From Acanthamoeba sp. SK_2022b (taxonomy: Eukaryota > Discosea > Longamoebia > Acanthamoebidae), in the NCBI GenBank assembly GCA_027943245.1, contig JANDJZ010000250.1, positions 1-64,000 on the forward strand: 64,000 nucleotides of DNA, written 5' to 3'. Shown in pieces: positions 22,901 through 31,744 of the stretch. The position numbers and the translations under genes are program-made. The notes under the pieces were generated by a model. That model did not search any database, was not told the DNA's origin, and saw nothing but the letters and a program-made list of their open reading frames with translations. Numbering within the stretch: the stretch's first letter is position 1; each line of letters opens with the position of its first letter.

Positions 22901-22988
22901 CTCCGCCCTCCACCGGTTCGACGCGTGCTGGTCCCATGCCGGCACCTTCACCAAGCAGTCAACCTCGCCCCAGCACCACGCCAAGTGA
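19910..22988 (+). CDS. Crinkler-like effector: ubiquitin-like header, PD-(D/E)xK nuclease-like domain, PHD finger and protein kinase
   Basis: Eleven exons fit without a stop: 19910-19937, 20000-20230, 20295-20467, 20526-20740, 20800-20985, 21071-21677, 21740-21989, 22089-22153, 22229-22504, 22590-22693, 22802-22988, giving 773 residues. Residues about 17-84 look like a beta-grasp header (YQSITIVHEQRCMTL, VLVLRLTPP). A nuclease-like core has RPDLAIG (D238) and DIVEFKRD (E266, K268), then helix YRLLYTAIVCAFHQ. Residues 397-441 form a zinc finger of PHD type (C-x-C, CSGC, HPKC, CPKH). The kinase has K506, IIHRDISHAN (D599, N604), DFD instead of DFG (627-629), GTKGYVAPE and MLTVDPEARLDA. Two introns start with GC. 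Nuclease plus HRDIS-type kinase behind a Ubl header is the plan of Crinkler/CR-type effectors; I infer a role in conflict or host interaction. No signal peptide is seen. Confidence 0.75.
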
Positions 22989-22999
22989 GCCGCAATATA

Positions 23000-23165
23000 A
23001 GCGGAAGGAACCATCAGAGTGATGGGATGGACGGAAAGCTTTCTGGCAAACGCAACGAGGACGCCCTCTCTAAGACTCTGCTTCTTGCCTTTGGAGTTCA
23101 TGATTTCTTCACGCAATACCACGCAGCAGCAGCAGCAGCAGCAGAAGCAGCAACAACCAAATAAA
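23000..23165 (+). pseudogene. Fragment of a PP2C phosphatase gene
   Basis: The frame reads GKRNEDALSKTLLLAFGVHD, the conserved N-terminal PP2C block with the N-E-D metal motif and the FGVxD strand, and then runs into CAG repeats and a stop. CAAACGCAACGAGGACGCCCT also occurs at 27991 in the complete PP2C gene, so this is probably a truncated duplicate. It lies just after the effector-like gene and abuts the start of the MORN-end repeat. Confidence 0.7.
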
Positions 23166-23285
23166 CAACTGGACAGAGATCTTGAAGAGGGAAGCAGGAC
23201 TGTAGTTGTTTCTTTTTTCACAAATGCACAACTTTTATGAACAAGAGAATGTACACGACCATGCCAAGGTCGAGGAGGGAGCGAG

Positions 23286-24184
23286 CTAATAGCGCAGGGT
23301 GTGGGTGCGATAGGGCAGCCCGGAGGGGGACATCATGGGGACCTCGTAGTCGGGAGCCATCCTGCGAGACCTGCTCAACAAAGAGTCAAGTTAATGTTTG
23401 TTTTGAAAAACAAAAAGCACGTGGTGGCAATTTTCCTCTCCACGTACCTCTGCAGCGCGCCTTCTTTGTACTCCACGAGCAAGCGGTCGCCGCCGGTATA
23501 GTGGGTGTCGGTGACCAGCACGCCATCGCTGCCGTGGCGCTTGTCTGTGGCAGATGTGCGCACGGCGACGATGAGAAGACTGCGCGAGAACGAGTAGACA
23601 GCCCCCCCCCCCAAAACCACCGCAGGAGGGAGAACGCTGGTGGTGGTAGAGACGCGCACCGTTGCGATAGTGCCCGTAGTACCGCTGGCCGTCATCCCAG
23701 TGGATGTAGACGCCCCGCCCGTTGCGTTTGTCGTCTCGCCAGTGGCCGTCGAACACATCGCCGACGGCAAACACCATGCGGCCGTTGCCACAGCGCTTGT
23801 CGTCTCGCCACTGGCCGTCGTAGCGCCTCCCGTCGGTCCAGCGCAGGGCTCCCATTCCGTGCCGCTTGCCCCCTTTCGTGTTTTTGCCGGCGCGCGCCAG
23901 AGCGAGCGTGAGCACCACCACTGTGAGAAGCGGAAAGAGGAGAGGAGAGGAGAGGAGAGAGGAGGCCCTCGTCATCCTCTGTCCGGGCGGTGAGGTTACC
24001 TTGCCAGTGGCCCTGGTACTTGGTCCCATCGGCCTCGACGTAGGAGCCGGGCCCGTCGGCCTTGTTCTCGCGCCACGAGCCCTCGTACGTGTCGCCGTCC
24101 GAGTAGACCATGAAGCCCTTGCCCCATCGCATGCCGTCCTGCTCCCCCCCGCGCGGGTCGTTGAGTCACCCGAGGCATGGCCTC

Positions 24185-24246
<62 letters not shown>

Positions 24247-25032
24247 CTTCGAGGGCATGCCCGCCAAGGGGGGGGGGAACATCTCGTCGAGAAGGCGCAC
24301 CTTGAGTTGACCGACGTAGCGGCGCCCGTCGGCCCACGAGTAGACGCCGTGTCCGTTGAACTTGCCGTTCTCCCAGTGCCCCTCGTAGTGGGCGCCGCAG
24401 GGCCACGTCATCTTGCCCAGCCCGCAGCGGAGGTTGGCTTTCCACGTGCCCCGGTACACGCGCCCGTCGGCCCACACGCACTGGCCGCGGCCCTCCCGCT
24501 TGTCGTTGGCCCACTCCCCCACGTAGCTGCGGGGGAGACAAAGCGAAAGAGAGAGAGAGAGAGAGAGAAAGCGGGAGAGAGAGAAGAGAAAATAGAGTAG
24601 AGAAGAGAAGATGGCGTGGCCGTCAGTCCTGCGAGGACGGAGGAGGAGGAGGGAGGAGGGCATACCTGTCACCCTCGGCGTAGGACATGCTGCCCTGGCC
24701 CCACCGCAGTCCCTCCCGCCACTCACCCGTGTACTCCCTGCGAGGGGGGGGGGAGAGAGAGAGAGAGAGAGAGCGCGCGCCACAACGCGCGGAGGCAAGA
24801 ACGACTTGAGGGCCCATTCCCGAAGAGAGACGCCGAGGCGAGGCGGAAAGTGGGGGAGGAAGGGGAGGAGGTTTACCGAGCGTCGTCGCCCCAGACGTAG
24901 GTGCCGTAGCCGGACAGGTTGTCGTTTGCCCAGTGCCCCTCGTAACGGTCGCCCGACTTGGCCCAGTACATGCACCCGTAGCCTTCCCTGTTTCCGTTCT
25001 TCCACTCCCCCACGTACTGGCTGTCCGTGTGC

Positions 25033-25090
<58 letters not shown>

Positions 25091-26099
25091 TGTGTGTCCA
25101 ACCGCGCGTGAGCGCCTTTGCCCGGGAGCGGCAGCAACACACGTCATTGGGAGGAGGAGGGCAGCACCTGCCGGAGGGCCAGGTGTACTTGCCGTGGCCG
25201 GTGCGCGCGCCCTTGGTCCAGGTGCCCTCGTACTTGCGCCCGTCGGCCCACCAGAAGGTGCCCACGCCGTCCACGAGGCCGTCCCGCCACTGGCCCTCGT
25301 ACACCGTGCCGTCCGGCCACTCGCACCGCCCGGTGCCCGTGCGCACGCCCTCCACGAACTCGCCCTCGTACCGGCGCCCGTCGGCCCACCGGTAGACCCC
25401 GCGGCCCGTGCGCTTGTCCTCCTCCCAATCGCCCTCGTACGAATCCCCGCTTTGCCGGCCACCGCCACCGCGGAACGAGTGAGAAATGAGAGGCCAAGGT
25501 GGAATTCCACGGAAGCAAACACAATGCAACGCAACAGCGTGTACCTGGGCCACACGATCTTGCCCTTGCCGTGCTGGCGGTTGTTGCGCCAGACGCCCTC
25601 GCACACGGTGCCGTCGGCGTAGCGCATGACGCCGGGCCCCTCCATCTTGTCGTCCCGCCACTCGCCCGAGTAGGCCACCCCATTGCGCCACGCGTACGCG
25701 CCGCGCCCCTGGCGCTTGCCCTCCTTTGTGCGCTCTCCTGCACCCCCCCCCCAAGACCACAACGCACCGTAAGCCACATGCTCAATAGTTTCAGAAATTA
25801 TGACAAATAAATATGCTTATTATTAAATCTAACAAAAATAAATAAATAAATATTTTTTCGTCCTTCAGCGAAGGGAGGGACAAACCTTCGTAGAGGGAGC
25901 CTGGAGCAGACGGGTCGAGGGAGATGGCGGGGTGGTTGTCCCCCCCAGCTCCTCCTACGCCACCACAGGGGGCGGAGGAGGCGTCGGGCTTTGTGGTGGC
26001 CCCCACCTCCTCCACCGCACCTGGAGCGAGGCAAGCGTCGAAGCGGATGCCCCCCATCATCCCGGGCGCCACGGCAGCAAGGCTTCCACGTCGGCTCAT
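23286..26099 (-). CDS. MORN-repeat protein (about 15 or more repeats)
   Basis: ATG at 26099 (MSRRGSLAAVAPGMMGG) and stop at 23286-23288. After a roughly 70-residue leader come repeated units of the form YEGxWxxGxxxGxGxxxxxDG, for example YSGEWRDDKMEGPGVMRYAD, YEGDWEEDKRTGRGVYRWAD, YVGEWANDKREGRGQCVWAD, YEGHWENGKFNGHGVYSWAD and FDGHWRDDKRNGRGVYIHWD. MORN repeats bind membranes, phosphoinositides or partner proteins and often scaffold cortical structures; no catalytic domain is visible. Nine or so introns, two of them (CA)n-rich, interrupt the repeats. A degraded copy of the 3' end lies at 19395-19785. Because repeats are similar, gene conversion between exons is plausible. Confidence 0.88.
24185..24243 (+). 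repeat. (CA)n microsatellite, MORN gene intron
   Basis: About 29 CA units. On the coding (-) strand this is (TG)n. Confidence 0.95.
25036..25082 (+). repeat. (TG)n microsatellite, MORN gene intron
   Basis: About 23 TG units; on the coding (-) strand this is (CA)n, followed by the acceptor side. Confidence 0.95.
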
Positions 26100-27204
26100 G
26101 TTTTAGCAGTACAGGTGTCGTGGTCTTGCCTCCTCTCTTGTTTCTTTAATACTTGCTCTTGTGCTGCTGTCCGTTTGGGTCCACCTTTTTTTTATCAACT
26201 CCGGATCTCCGGTGGATAGATTGCTTGACGGCATGTGATGGCTATGGCTTGTCCGCGTGTCTCGGGATGATGCCGTACCCTGGCCAGGTCGATGGCGCGT
26301 TCGCGCATAAGGCCAGAGCCAGGAGCTCGGCGCATAAGCTGCGCCGGCGTGATCACCATGAAGACGAGAACGGCGAGCAGAGAGGAAGATACTACAACAT
26401 CGTCGTGGTCCTCGTCCTCGGACGTTCGTCGTATCCACCTGGGAGTTCAGATGTTGCATATAGCCCGCAGTTGGCTGGGTCGTCGCAAAGGTGGATGCAG
26501 CAGCCAGGTAGTACCTGTCTCCCCCTTCTCTTCCCAAGAAGTACAACCTACTGTACAATGCTCGACCCGCACCCAGCGGTGGTTGCTGGTCATCCAGGGC
26601 GACGACGACGCCGATTTCACGCTGTCCAAGCACCGTGGGCATGGTGTGCGTGGGCATGGGTTCCTCTCTCGGGTATCCCGTCGGTCCCCCCGAGCTACCC
26701 CCTCCAATAGTGCTCCTTGTCGTTGTTGGTACCCGCAGCTGCGGGTGCAGATAATCGTGCAACGTTGGGGGTGGGCCAGGCAGGCAAGGACCATAGGTCT
26801 GATTTTCAGTTCCTTGTCCGCACGCGCTTGAGGGCGAAGGTGGAGGAAGAAAGTGTTTATTTCGCTATTACTCGGACGACCTCCAACCACCAGTAACACC
26901 CATCATGACCCTTGTCTTTTCTCACTTCTTATCCAACTCTCTACTAGTAGTTGTGGTGTTGTTGTGATGGTGTTGTTGTGGTGGTGTGGTGACTGTTGTT
27001 GTGGTGATTGTGTGGTGGTGTTATGATGTTGTTGGTGTTCCTGAGCGACAGTTGTTTTCTTGACCCTGATAAGAGAGAGAACTCACCCCACACCCCTATG
27101 ATCAGGACCACTAACTTGATGCTGTGTTTTGAGTGCTGGTGGTATCTACTGGGGCTGGAGGTCATTATTGTCAGTGCACTCCAATCAGGATTCTGCTCAC
27201 TCTG
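26100..27204. other. Stretch without a convincing gene; contains a short GTT/GTG satellite patch
   Basis: Open frames exist on both strands at 26103-26900, but none has recognisable domains or consistent splice sites. The first bases are probably the upstream region of the (-) MORN gene. At about 26,945-27,040 the sequence is almost entirely G and T with TGGTGTTGTTG units, the same type as the large array at 52.2-54.9 kb. The 3' end of the (-) gene at 27205 follows. Confidence 0.5.
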
Positions 27205-27741
27205 TCAAAGCTCAAGGAAGACAAGGCCACAGATCTGAGCTGCAAGAGCTAGAACAAGAGCGGCAAGTATGAAGGTGATGACTGCGTGGCGCCGGTATGC
27301 CCTCATCAGATGCGAGGCTTCCTGCCGAGTCTCCGCCGGGCAGTTGATCTTCTCGCGCTCAAGTTAGGCGAATCGCCTCTGCCACTCCAGTTTATACATC
27401 ACTTGGGCGACCTCCTCCTCCTTTCTCTCAATCTCCAGCCGATTCCTCCTCCTCACGGCGGCCGCCTTCGATAGGTCTCGGTCGACTTCGGCAAGGAGTA
27501 GCCATATCAAGTCGCCGCTGCCGCTGTTGCCGGTTCCATCACACAGCTGCTCCATGCCAAAGGAGTAGAGATGTTTAGCTCTGACACCAATGGTGTCTCT
27601 GACGGCGTTGCAAATGGGACGGTCGACGAGGACCGAGTGGGCCGGCTGAGAAGGAGTCGCACGCTGTGGCGATAGTGCAGCGCTGTTGTGGACGCGTAGT
27701 TGAGCGTCACGCTGCTGAATGGCCGAGTGACAAGGAGTCAT
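27205..27741 (-). pseudogene. Coiled-coil, tail-anchored-like protein with one in-frame stop
   Basis: The (-) frame opens with ATG at 27741 (MTPCHSAIQQRDAQLRV) and includes a charged helix (RRRNRLEIERKEEEVAQVMY, then KLEWQRRFA). A TAA follows at about 27,366, but the same frame continues for about 50 codons (LEREKINCPAETRQEASHL) into a strong transmembrane helix, VITFILAALVLALAAQICG, ending LVFLEL and TGA at 27205-27207. A single C-to-T change (CAA to TAA) would explain the stop. It could be a recent nonsense mutation, a short intron I cannot see, or an assembly error. Function unknown. Confidence 0.5.
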
Positions 27742-27863
27742 GCTGGCCGTTGGCGACTGCGTGGCGCCGCCCGGCGAGCATCAAAGCCACCGTCCCACGC
27801 TTTATTTATTGATTTTCTTTATCGTCAGCTCGGGTCCTCGCAAACAACTAGTACTTGCCCAGC

Positions 27864-28685
27864 ATGACAGCCAGCGGTGAACGTGGGGCGAGTTGTCGTT
27901 CGGGGCGTGCTGGGGACCATTGGTATGGAGAAGTTTCGTGGCATACGCTCCGTGGGCGGTCCCCTGTGGATGCCTGGCAGGGTGACCCCAAACGCAACGA
28001 GGACGCCCTCTCCATAGAGCTTCATCGTGCCCTCTTCGGCGTTTACGATGGTACCTTTCCTGCCTTGCAAGTGCACCTGCGGCACGTTCCTCGCTTGTCA
28101 TCTCGGAGAGTGTAAACACGCCCCATCTCACAAGATGCGTGGGCGGGTGTTCTGCCCACCACAACAACCCTCAGGGAATGGAAAGACCAAGCGGCTGGTG
28201 CTGCAGATGCTGGGCATAGAGGAGAGCGACTGGGAGTGGGCGGCGAGCAAGCTGGGTGCGGACTACCATCTGCCCTCTCAACTCGACCCTGACGAAGCTG
28301 CCCACTTCCTGGCTCGCGCACTGCCCCCCGCCCTCGCCGACCTTCCTCCTCCACCCGTACCTCCCCCCTCCTGCGGTGCTGCATGTTCGTGTGGGGCGGT
28401 GGCGGTGGCGGGTCGTGGCGGTGGCGGTGGGCGTGGCGGTGGCGAAGTGAAACCGACCCGACGGCGCGGCGCCTGCGGCAGGACGGGGGAGAGACCGACA
28501 AAGCCGGCTGGGAGAAGACTTTGCGGAAGCGGGTCGCGCGGGTGCATGCGGACATGCGGGGACAATGCATCATGGGCAGCGCCTCCACCGCGGTGGTCGC
28601 CAGGCTCGTCCCATCCTCGGTGCCCGCTACCATGCCCACCCTGGTCGTCGTCAATGTTGGCGGTACCCGTCGTAAACTCCAAGGG

Positions 28686-28723
<38 letters not shown>

Positions 28724-29767
28724 ATTGAAAGAGAGAGAGAGAGAGAGTCCACGACTAACGGCGGCTGATGTGGTGGCACATGCCGCGCGCAGACTCGAGG
28801 GCAGTACTGGGGCGGGGCGGACAGGCTGTACAGCTGTCTCGCGACCATAACGCGGGTACCCCCTTTTTCCTCCCCTCCTCGCGGAGACCGTAATTGACGT
28901 GGCGCGCGCCAGACAAGAATATGGGGGCGGCCGATTTCGAGGTGGAGGAGGTGCACGTGCATGTGGGACGCCTTCGAGTAGACGACGAGTTTCTCGTCCT
29001 CATGTATGTGCGCCGCGTCGTCGTGGCGGCGATACACCCATCCATTATATACGCCACTTGGGTGAGGCGGGGCCATCGCTCAGGCGCGACCGCGTGGTGT
29101 GCCTCGATGCAGGTCGGATGGGGTCTACAACGCGTTCAAGGAGGGCAACGACGGGGTGGTGCGGTATGTACGGGAGCATCTCGCCGCGCGAGAGAGCAGC
29201 GCCAGCGCGGCCAGCCAGCTCGTCCGGCGCGCGCGAGAGCTCGAAGACGCGGTGGCCAGGCCCGACAGGTGCCACTTCGTTCCCCCCCCCAAACTCTCCA
29301 CTCAATCCGCGCTCGCAACACGTCACTCGAGAGTGTGTCAAGCTTGACTGACCGGTACCCTTGGTGGTGGTTTGCGGGGGGGGGGCTGCATGTGTGCAGC
29401 AAGATAGACGACATGAGCGCGGTGGTCGTCGTGTTCAAGCCCACGAGCGAGGCTGGCCCTCTGGTGCCGTGGGACCAAGAGGACGCGTGGGAGCCTCCGG
29501 AGGTGCTCCACACAGGCAGCAGGTCGCGCATCACCACTACCCGCCTTGTCCGCCTCCTCACCTCCATCCCGCGTGGTCGGCAGGCATCCTCTCCCTGCAC
29601 TCGACTCTCGTGGCCTCGCCCGTTCGTTTCTCTGACTTCTCTTTCTTCTCTCTCTCTCTCTCTTCGCTCTCGTGCTGCAGGGGCGCGGCCTCGTCGCCGT
29701 TCTCCTCGGCATCGCCGTCGCCATAGCTCTCCTACTTCTCCTTCTCCTCTTCGCCCTCCGAGAATGA
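27864..29767 (+). CDS. PP2C-family protein phosphatase, probably with a C-terminal membrane anchor
   Basis: Metal-dependent Ser/Thr phosphatase (PPM family). Motifs in order: KRNEDAL, FGVYDG (joined by the next exon to NGK, so DGHGG reads DGNGK), MGSASTAVVARL, LVVVNVGDSRAVLGRGG followed by VQLSRDHNA (after removing the (GTT)n intron), VDDEFLVLM joined to SDGVYNAFKEG, and DDMSAVVVVFK. The metal-binding aspartates are present; His to Asn in DGHGG and Asn to Asp in DNM are deviations. The last exon (29681-29767, after a strong polypyrimidine tract) encodes LVAVLLGIAVAIALLLLLLL ending FALRE and a stop, a likely tail anchor if spliced from the phase-0 donor at 29503. ATG at 27864 is chosen because it precedes the conserved block without a stop. 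Confidence 0.75.
28684..28722 (+). repeat. (GTT)n microsatellite, PP2C intron
   Basis: About 13 GTT units followed by (GA)n, inside the intron that interrupts the NVGDSRAVL codons. Confidence 0.9.
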
Positions 29768-29891
29768 GCGCGAGAGCCAGGCACTCCCGCGAAGAGGACG
29801 TGGACCGAGACAAGAGAGGAGGAGAGGAAAGAGAAGGGAGATGAAGGTTCGCTTCATGCAAGTGCACAAACGGGAAAGGAAACGAGGAGTC

Positions 29892-30420
29892 TTAGTCGTA
29901 TTTGACGAAGGGGTTCCACACGCCCTGCACGCTGCGCTTCTGCGAGATAATCTGGCCCGTGCCCAGGCGCCGCGACTTGAGGCCCCACTGGTTGCGAAGG
30001 TGGTGGACGTAATGCTCCACCTCATCCGCCTCCAGTCCGCCCACACCTACAGTCTTCTCCCGGCCCGTCACTGCACCACCACGAGTGAGTCGATTTGCGC
30101 CTACACATCGCTGGCATAAAACGAGGAGCTTGAAGAGAGGGGGGGGGTACGGTATTCGCCGGCAAGATGTGGATGGCGATTGCGACGCTTCACAATGTCC
30201 ACCACGATTTGAGGGTTCTTCTTCTGGAATTCGGGCAGTCGCGTTTCCAAAAACTCACTGCGAATTGGCGGCACAGCGAAATGAGAAAGATTAGACTTTA
30301 GGTACGGAGACGGTTAATTGCTTCAGAACGAGGCCGTTACCGCACACCCCGGCTACTTCCTCCAAGATCACAATATTGGAGCTTGAGCCTCCTCAATTGC
30401 CAAACGCCCGCTTTTGACAT
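29892..30420 (-). CDS. MRPL43: Mitochondrial large-subunit ribosomal protein mL43
   Basis: Three (-) exons. ATG at 30418-30420 gives MSKAGVWQLRRLKLQYCDLG then GSSRGVR; the next exon reads EFLETRLPEFQKKNPQIVVD then IVKRRNRHPHLAGEY; the last reads LEADEVEHYVHHLRNQWGLK and ends VQGVWNPFVKYD with TAA at 29892-29894. These match the L51/S25/CI-B8 thioredoxin-like fold of mL43 (plant and animal versions share SSRG, F-x-x-x-NP and the SVQGxW end). It works in the mitochondrial ribosome. The start is 92 bp from the divergent (+) gene at 30513, so they probably share a promoter. Confidence 0.87.
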
Positions 30421-30512
30421 CTCTCCGGTACGGTTTGCTGTGATCTTTTTTGTTTTCTTTTGTTAAGCTTGCAGCTCCATTCATTTTCTCCATACATTTC
30501 TCGAACGGAAGC

Positions 30513-30881
30513 ATGCAGGAGACGGGAAAGCACAGCCGCGGACACCAAGTGCGCAGCGCGGAGGCAGGGCTACTTCACCTCCAGCAGCGGCTTGAGGTTG
30601 TGAAAGCCACGCTTGACACCACTCAGCATAGTCTTTCTGCCTTTCTCGAAACTCAAGAGGCACTCAATCTCGTATGCGCCCCTCACTTCCCCGTCTCTCC
30701 TGCACCTCTCCTCATTGTGGCACCGTCACGAAACGTGCCTAGGGGCTTCGACCGTTTCTTGCAGTGTTTGAACTTCGCGGCGGGGAGAGACACGATGCCG
30801 GCCAATAGCTTTTGTTTTTCTCTTCTGAACAAAAACATTTTTTATTCCACCTCCTGGCCCAACCGGCGTAGAAGCGAGTAG
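30513..30881 (+). CDS. Small coiled-coil protein, unrecognised
   Basis: ATG at 30513 (MQETGKHSRGHQVRSAEAGL) opens an exon with a helical heptad-like stretch, LLHLQQRLEVVKATLDTTQH, ending at a GTATGC donor at 30672. Removing 30672-30770 joins it to CLNFAAGRDTMPANSF and a stop at 30881. The second exon looks less protein-like, so the 3' end is uncertain. Divergent from mL43 and 17 bp before the next gene. About 90 residues. Function unknown. Confidence 0.45.
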   Translation: MQETGKHSRGHQVRSAEAGLLHLQQRLEVVKATLDTTQHSLSAFLETQEALNLVCAPHFPVSPAPLLIVAPSRNVPRGFDRFLQCLNFAAGRDTMPANSFCFSLLNKNIFYSTSWPNRRRSE

Positions 30882-30898
30882 CGGCCTCCTCCCCAAGC

Positions 30899-31587
30899 AT
30901 GATTCTGAACGAGGCGCAACTGGCGTGTTGGGGTGTTGCGCTCCTTGTCGTGTTCGCTTGCGCTGTGGCGCGCTGGCTGTATGCCACAAAGCCACAGCAG
31001 TATCGCACCAAACATCAAAGTGTGGCTTCAACTCCTACATTGAAGCCACCGCCAGCCGCCGCGCTGGCGATATCAAGCAGCCAGCAGCAAGCTAGTACAG
31101 GCCCAGGCGGAGCAACCAGGGAGAGATTAACCAAGGAGCTGGTTGCACTTGGCTTGGCCCTCCTCCAAATCCAGAAACTGCAAACTGTAAGCACCATTTA
31201 CTCCCTGCCGAAGCCCCGTGCTGATGCCCTGCTCTTGAAAACCCATCACAAGGTGAAATGGATAGCGGATGGTGCGTCCCCTCCCCCGCCAGAGCCATTC
31301 ATGCCGCGAGCTCGCGTAAGGTAGGTTCCTCTATGTAGTTGAGCTTTGCACAGGAGTTACGTGTGCTCACAGCTCCACCACAGAGAGCAGCTGGTGAATG
31401 ATGGCAACTTCGACGCTGCGCTGTGGAAAGAGGTTGAAATCGCGCTGGAGGCTCATCCACAAGTCCGAAGCTTCCAGTTCGAGAGTACTGACGTGTGGGA
31501 ATGGACGCACATCCTTCGCGTATGTTGCCCCTTGTAGTTCTCAGTGGTTGTGGTGATGCTTACACTTCTTTTGCGCCACAGGCTTGA
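30899..31587 (+). CDS. Sec66/Sec71-like ER translocon membrane protein (tentative)
   Basis: The start MILNEAQLACWGVALLVVFA gives an N-terminal transmembrane helix followed by a basic WLYATKPQQYRTK. The cytosolic part has a helix ERLTKELVALGLALLQIQK and, in a later exon, LHHREQLVNDGNFDAALWKE then VEIALEA. The pattern RE-x-L-x-x-G-x-hydrophobic-D-x-x-LW-x-x-x-x-x-x-E resembles Sec66 (Sec71), a subunit of the Sec62/63 post-translational translocation complex. Similarity is limited to this region and topology, so the call is tentative. The last exon is only one codon plus the stop (31582-31587) after a clear acceptor. Confidence 0.45.
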
Positions 31588-31744
31588 GTGCAGTTCCTCT
31601 TTGCCCGCGAAAGGCGCCCTCTGAGCAACTCGATAAAGGGACGACATTGATGGCCGTGCCTTGTGTGGAGAGGTTTGTCACGGAAGAGAAAGGCAAGAGA
31701 AAAAAAAAGAGAAATGGGGCAAAAGCGGAAACAAAACTCACGGG

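Noticed and set aside
24166..25140. Tandem Lys/Arg-rich frames in the MORN region as separate genes
   Set aside because: They run through introns and microsatellites; only the MORN frame keeps repeat spacing.
26103..26762. 219-codon (-) frame upstream of the MORN gene
   Set aside because: No family features, overlapping alternatives in other frames, no clear splice or start context.
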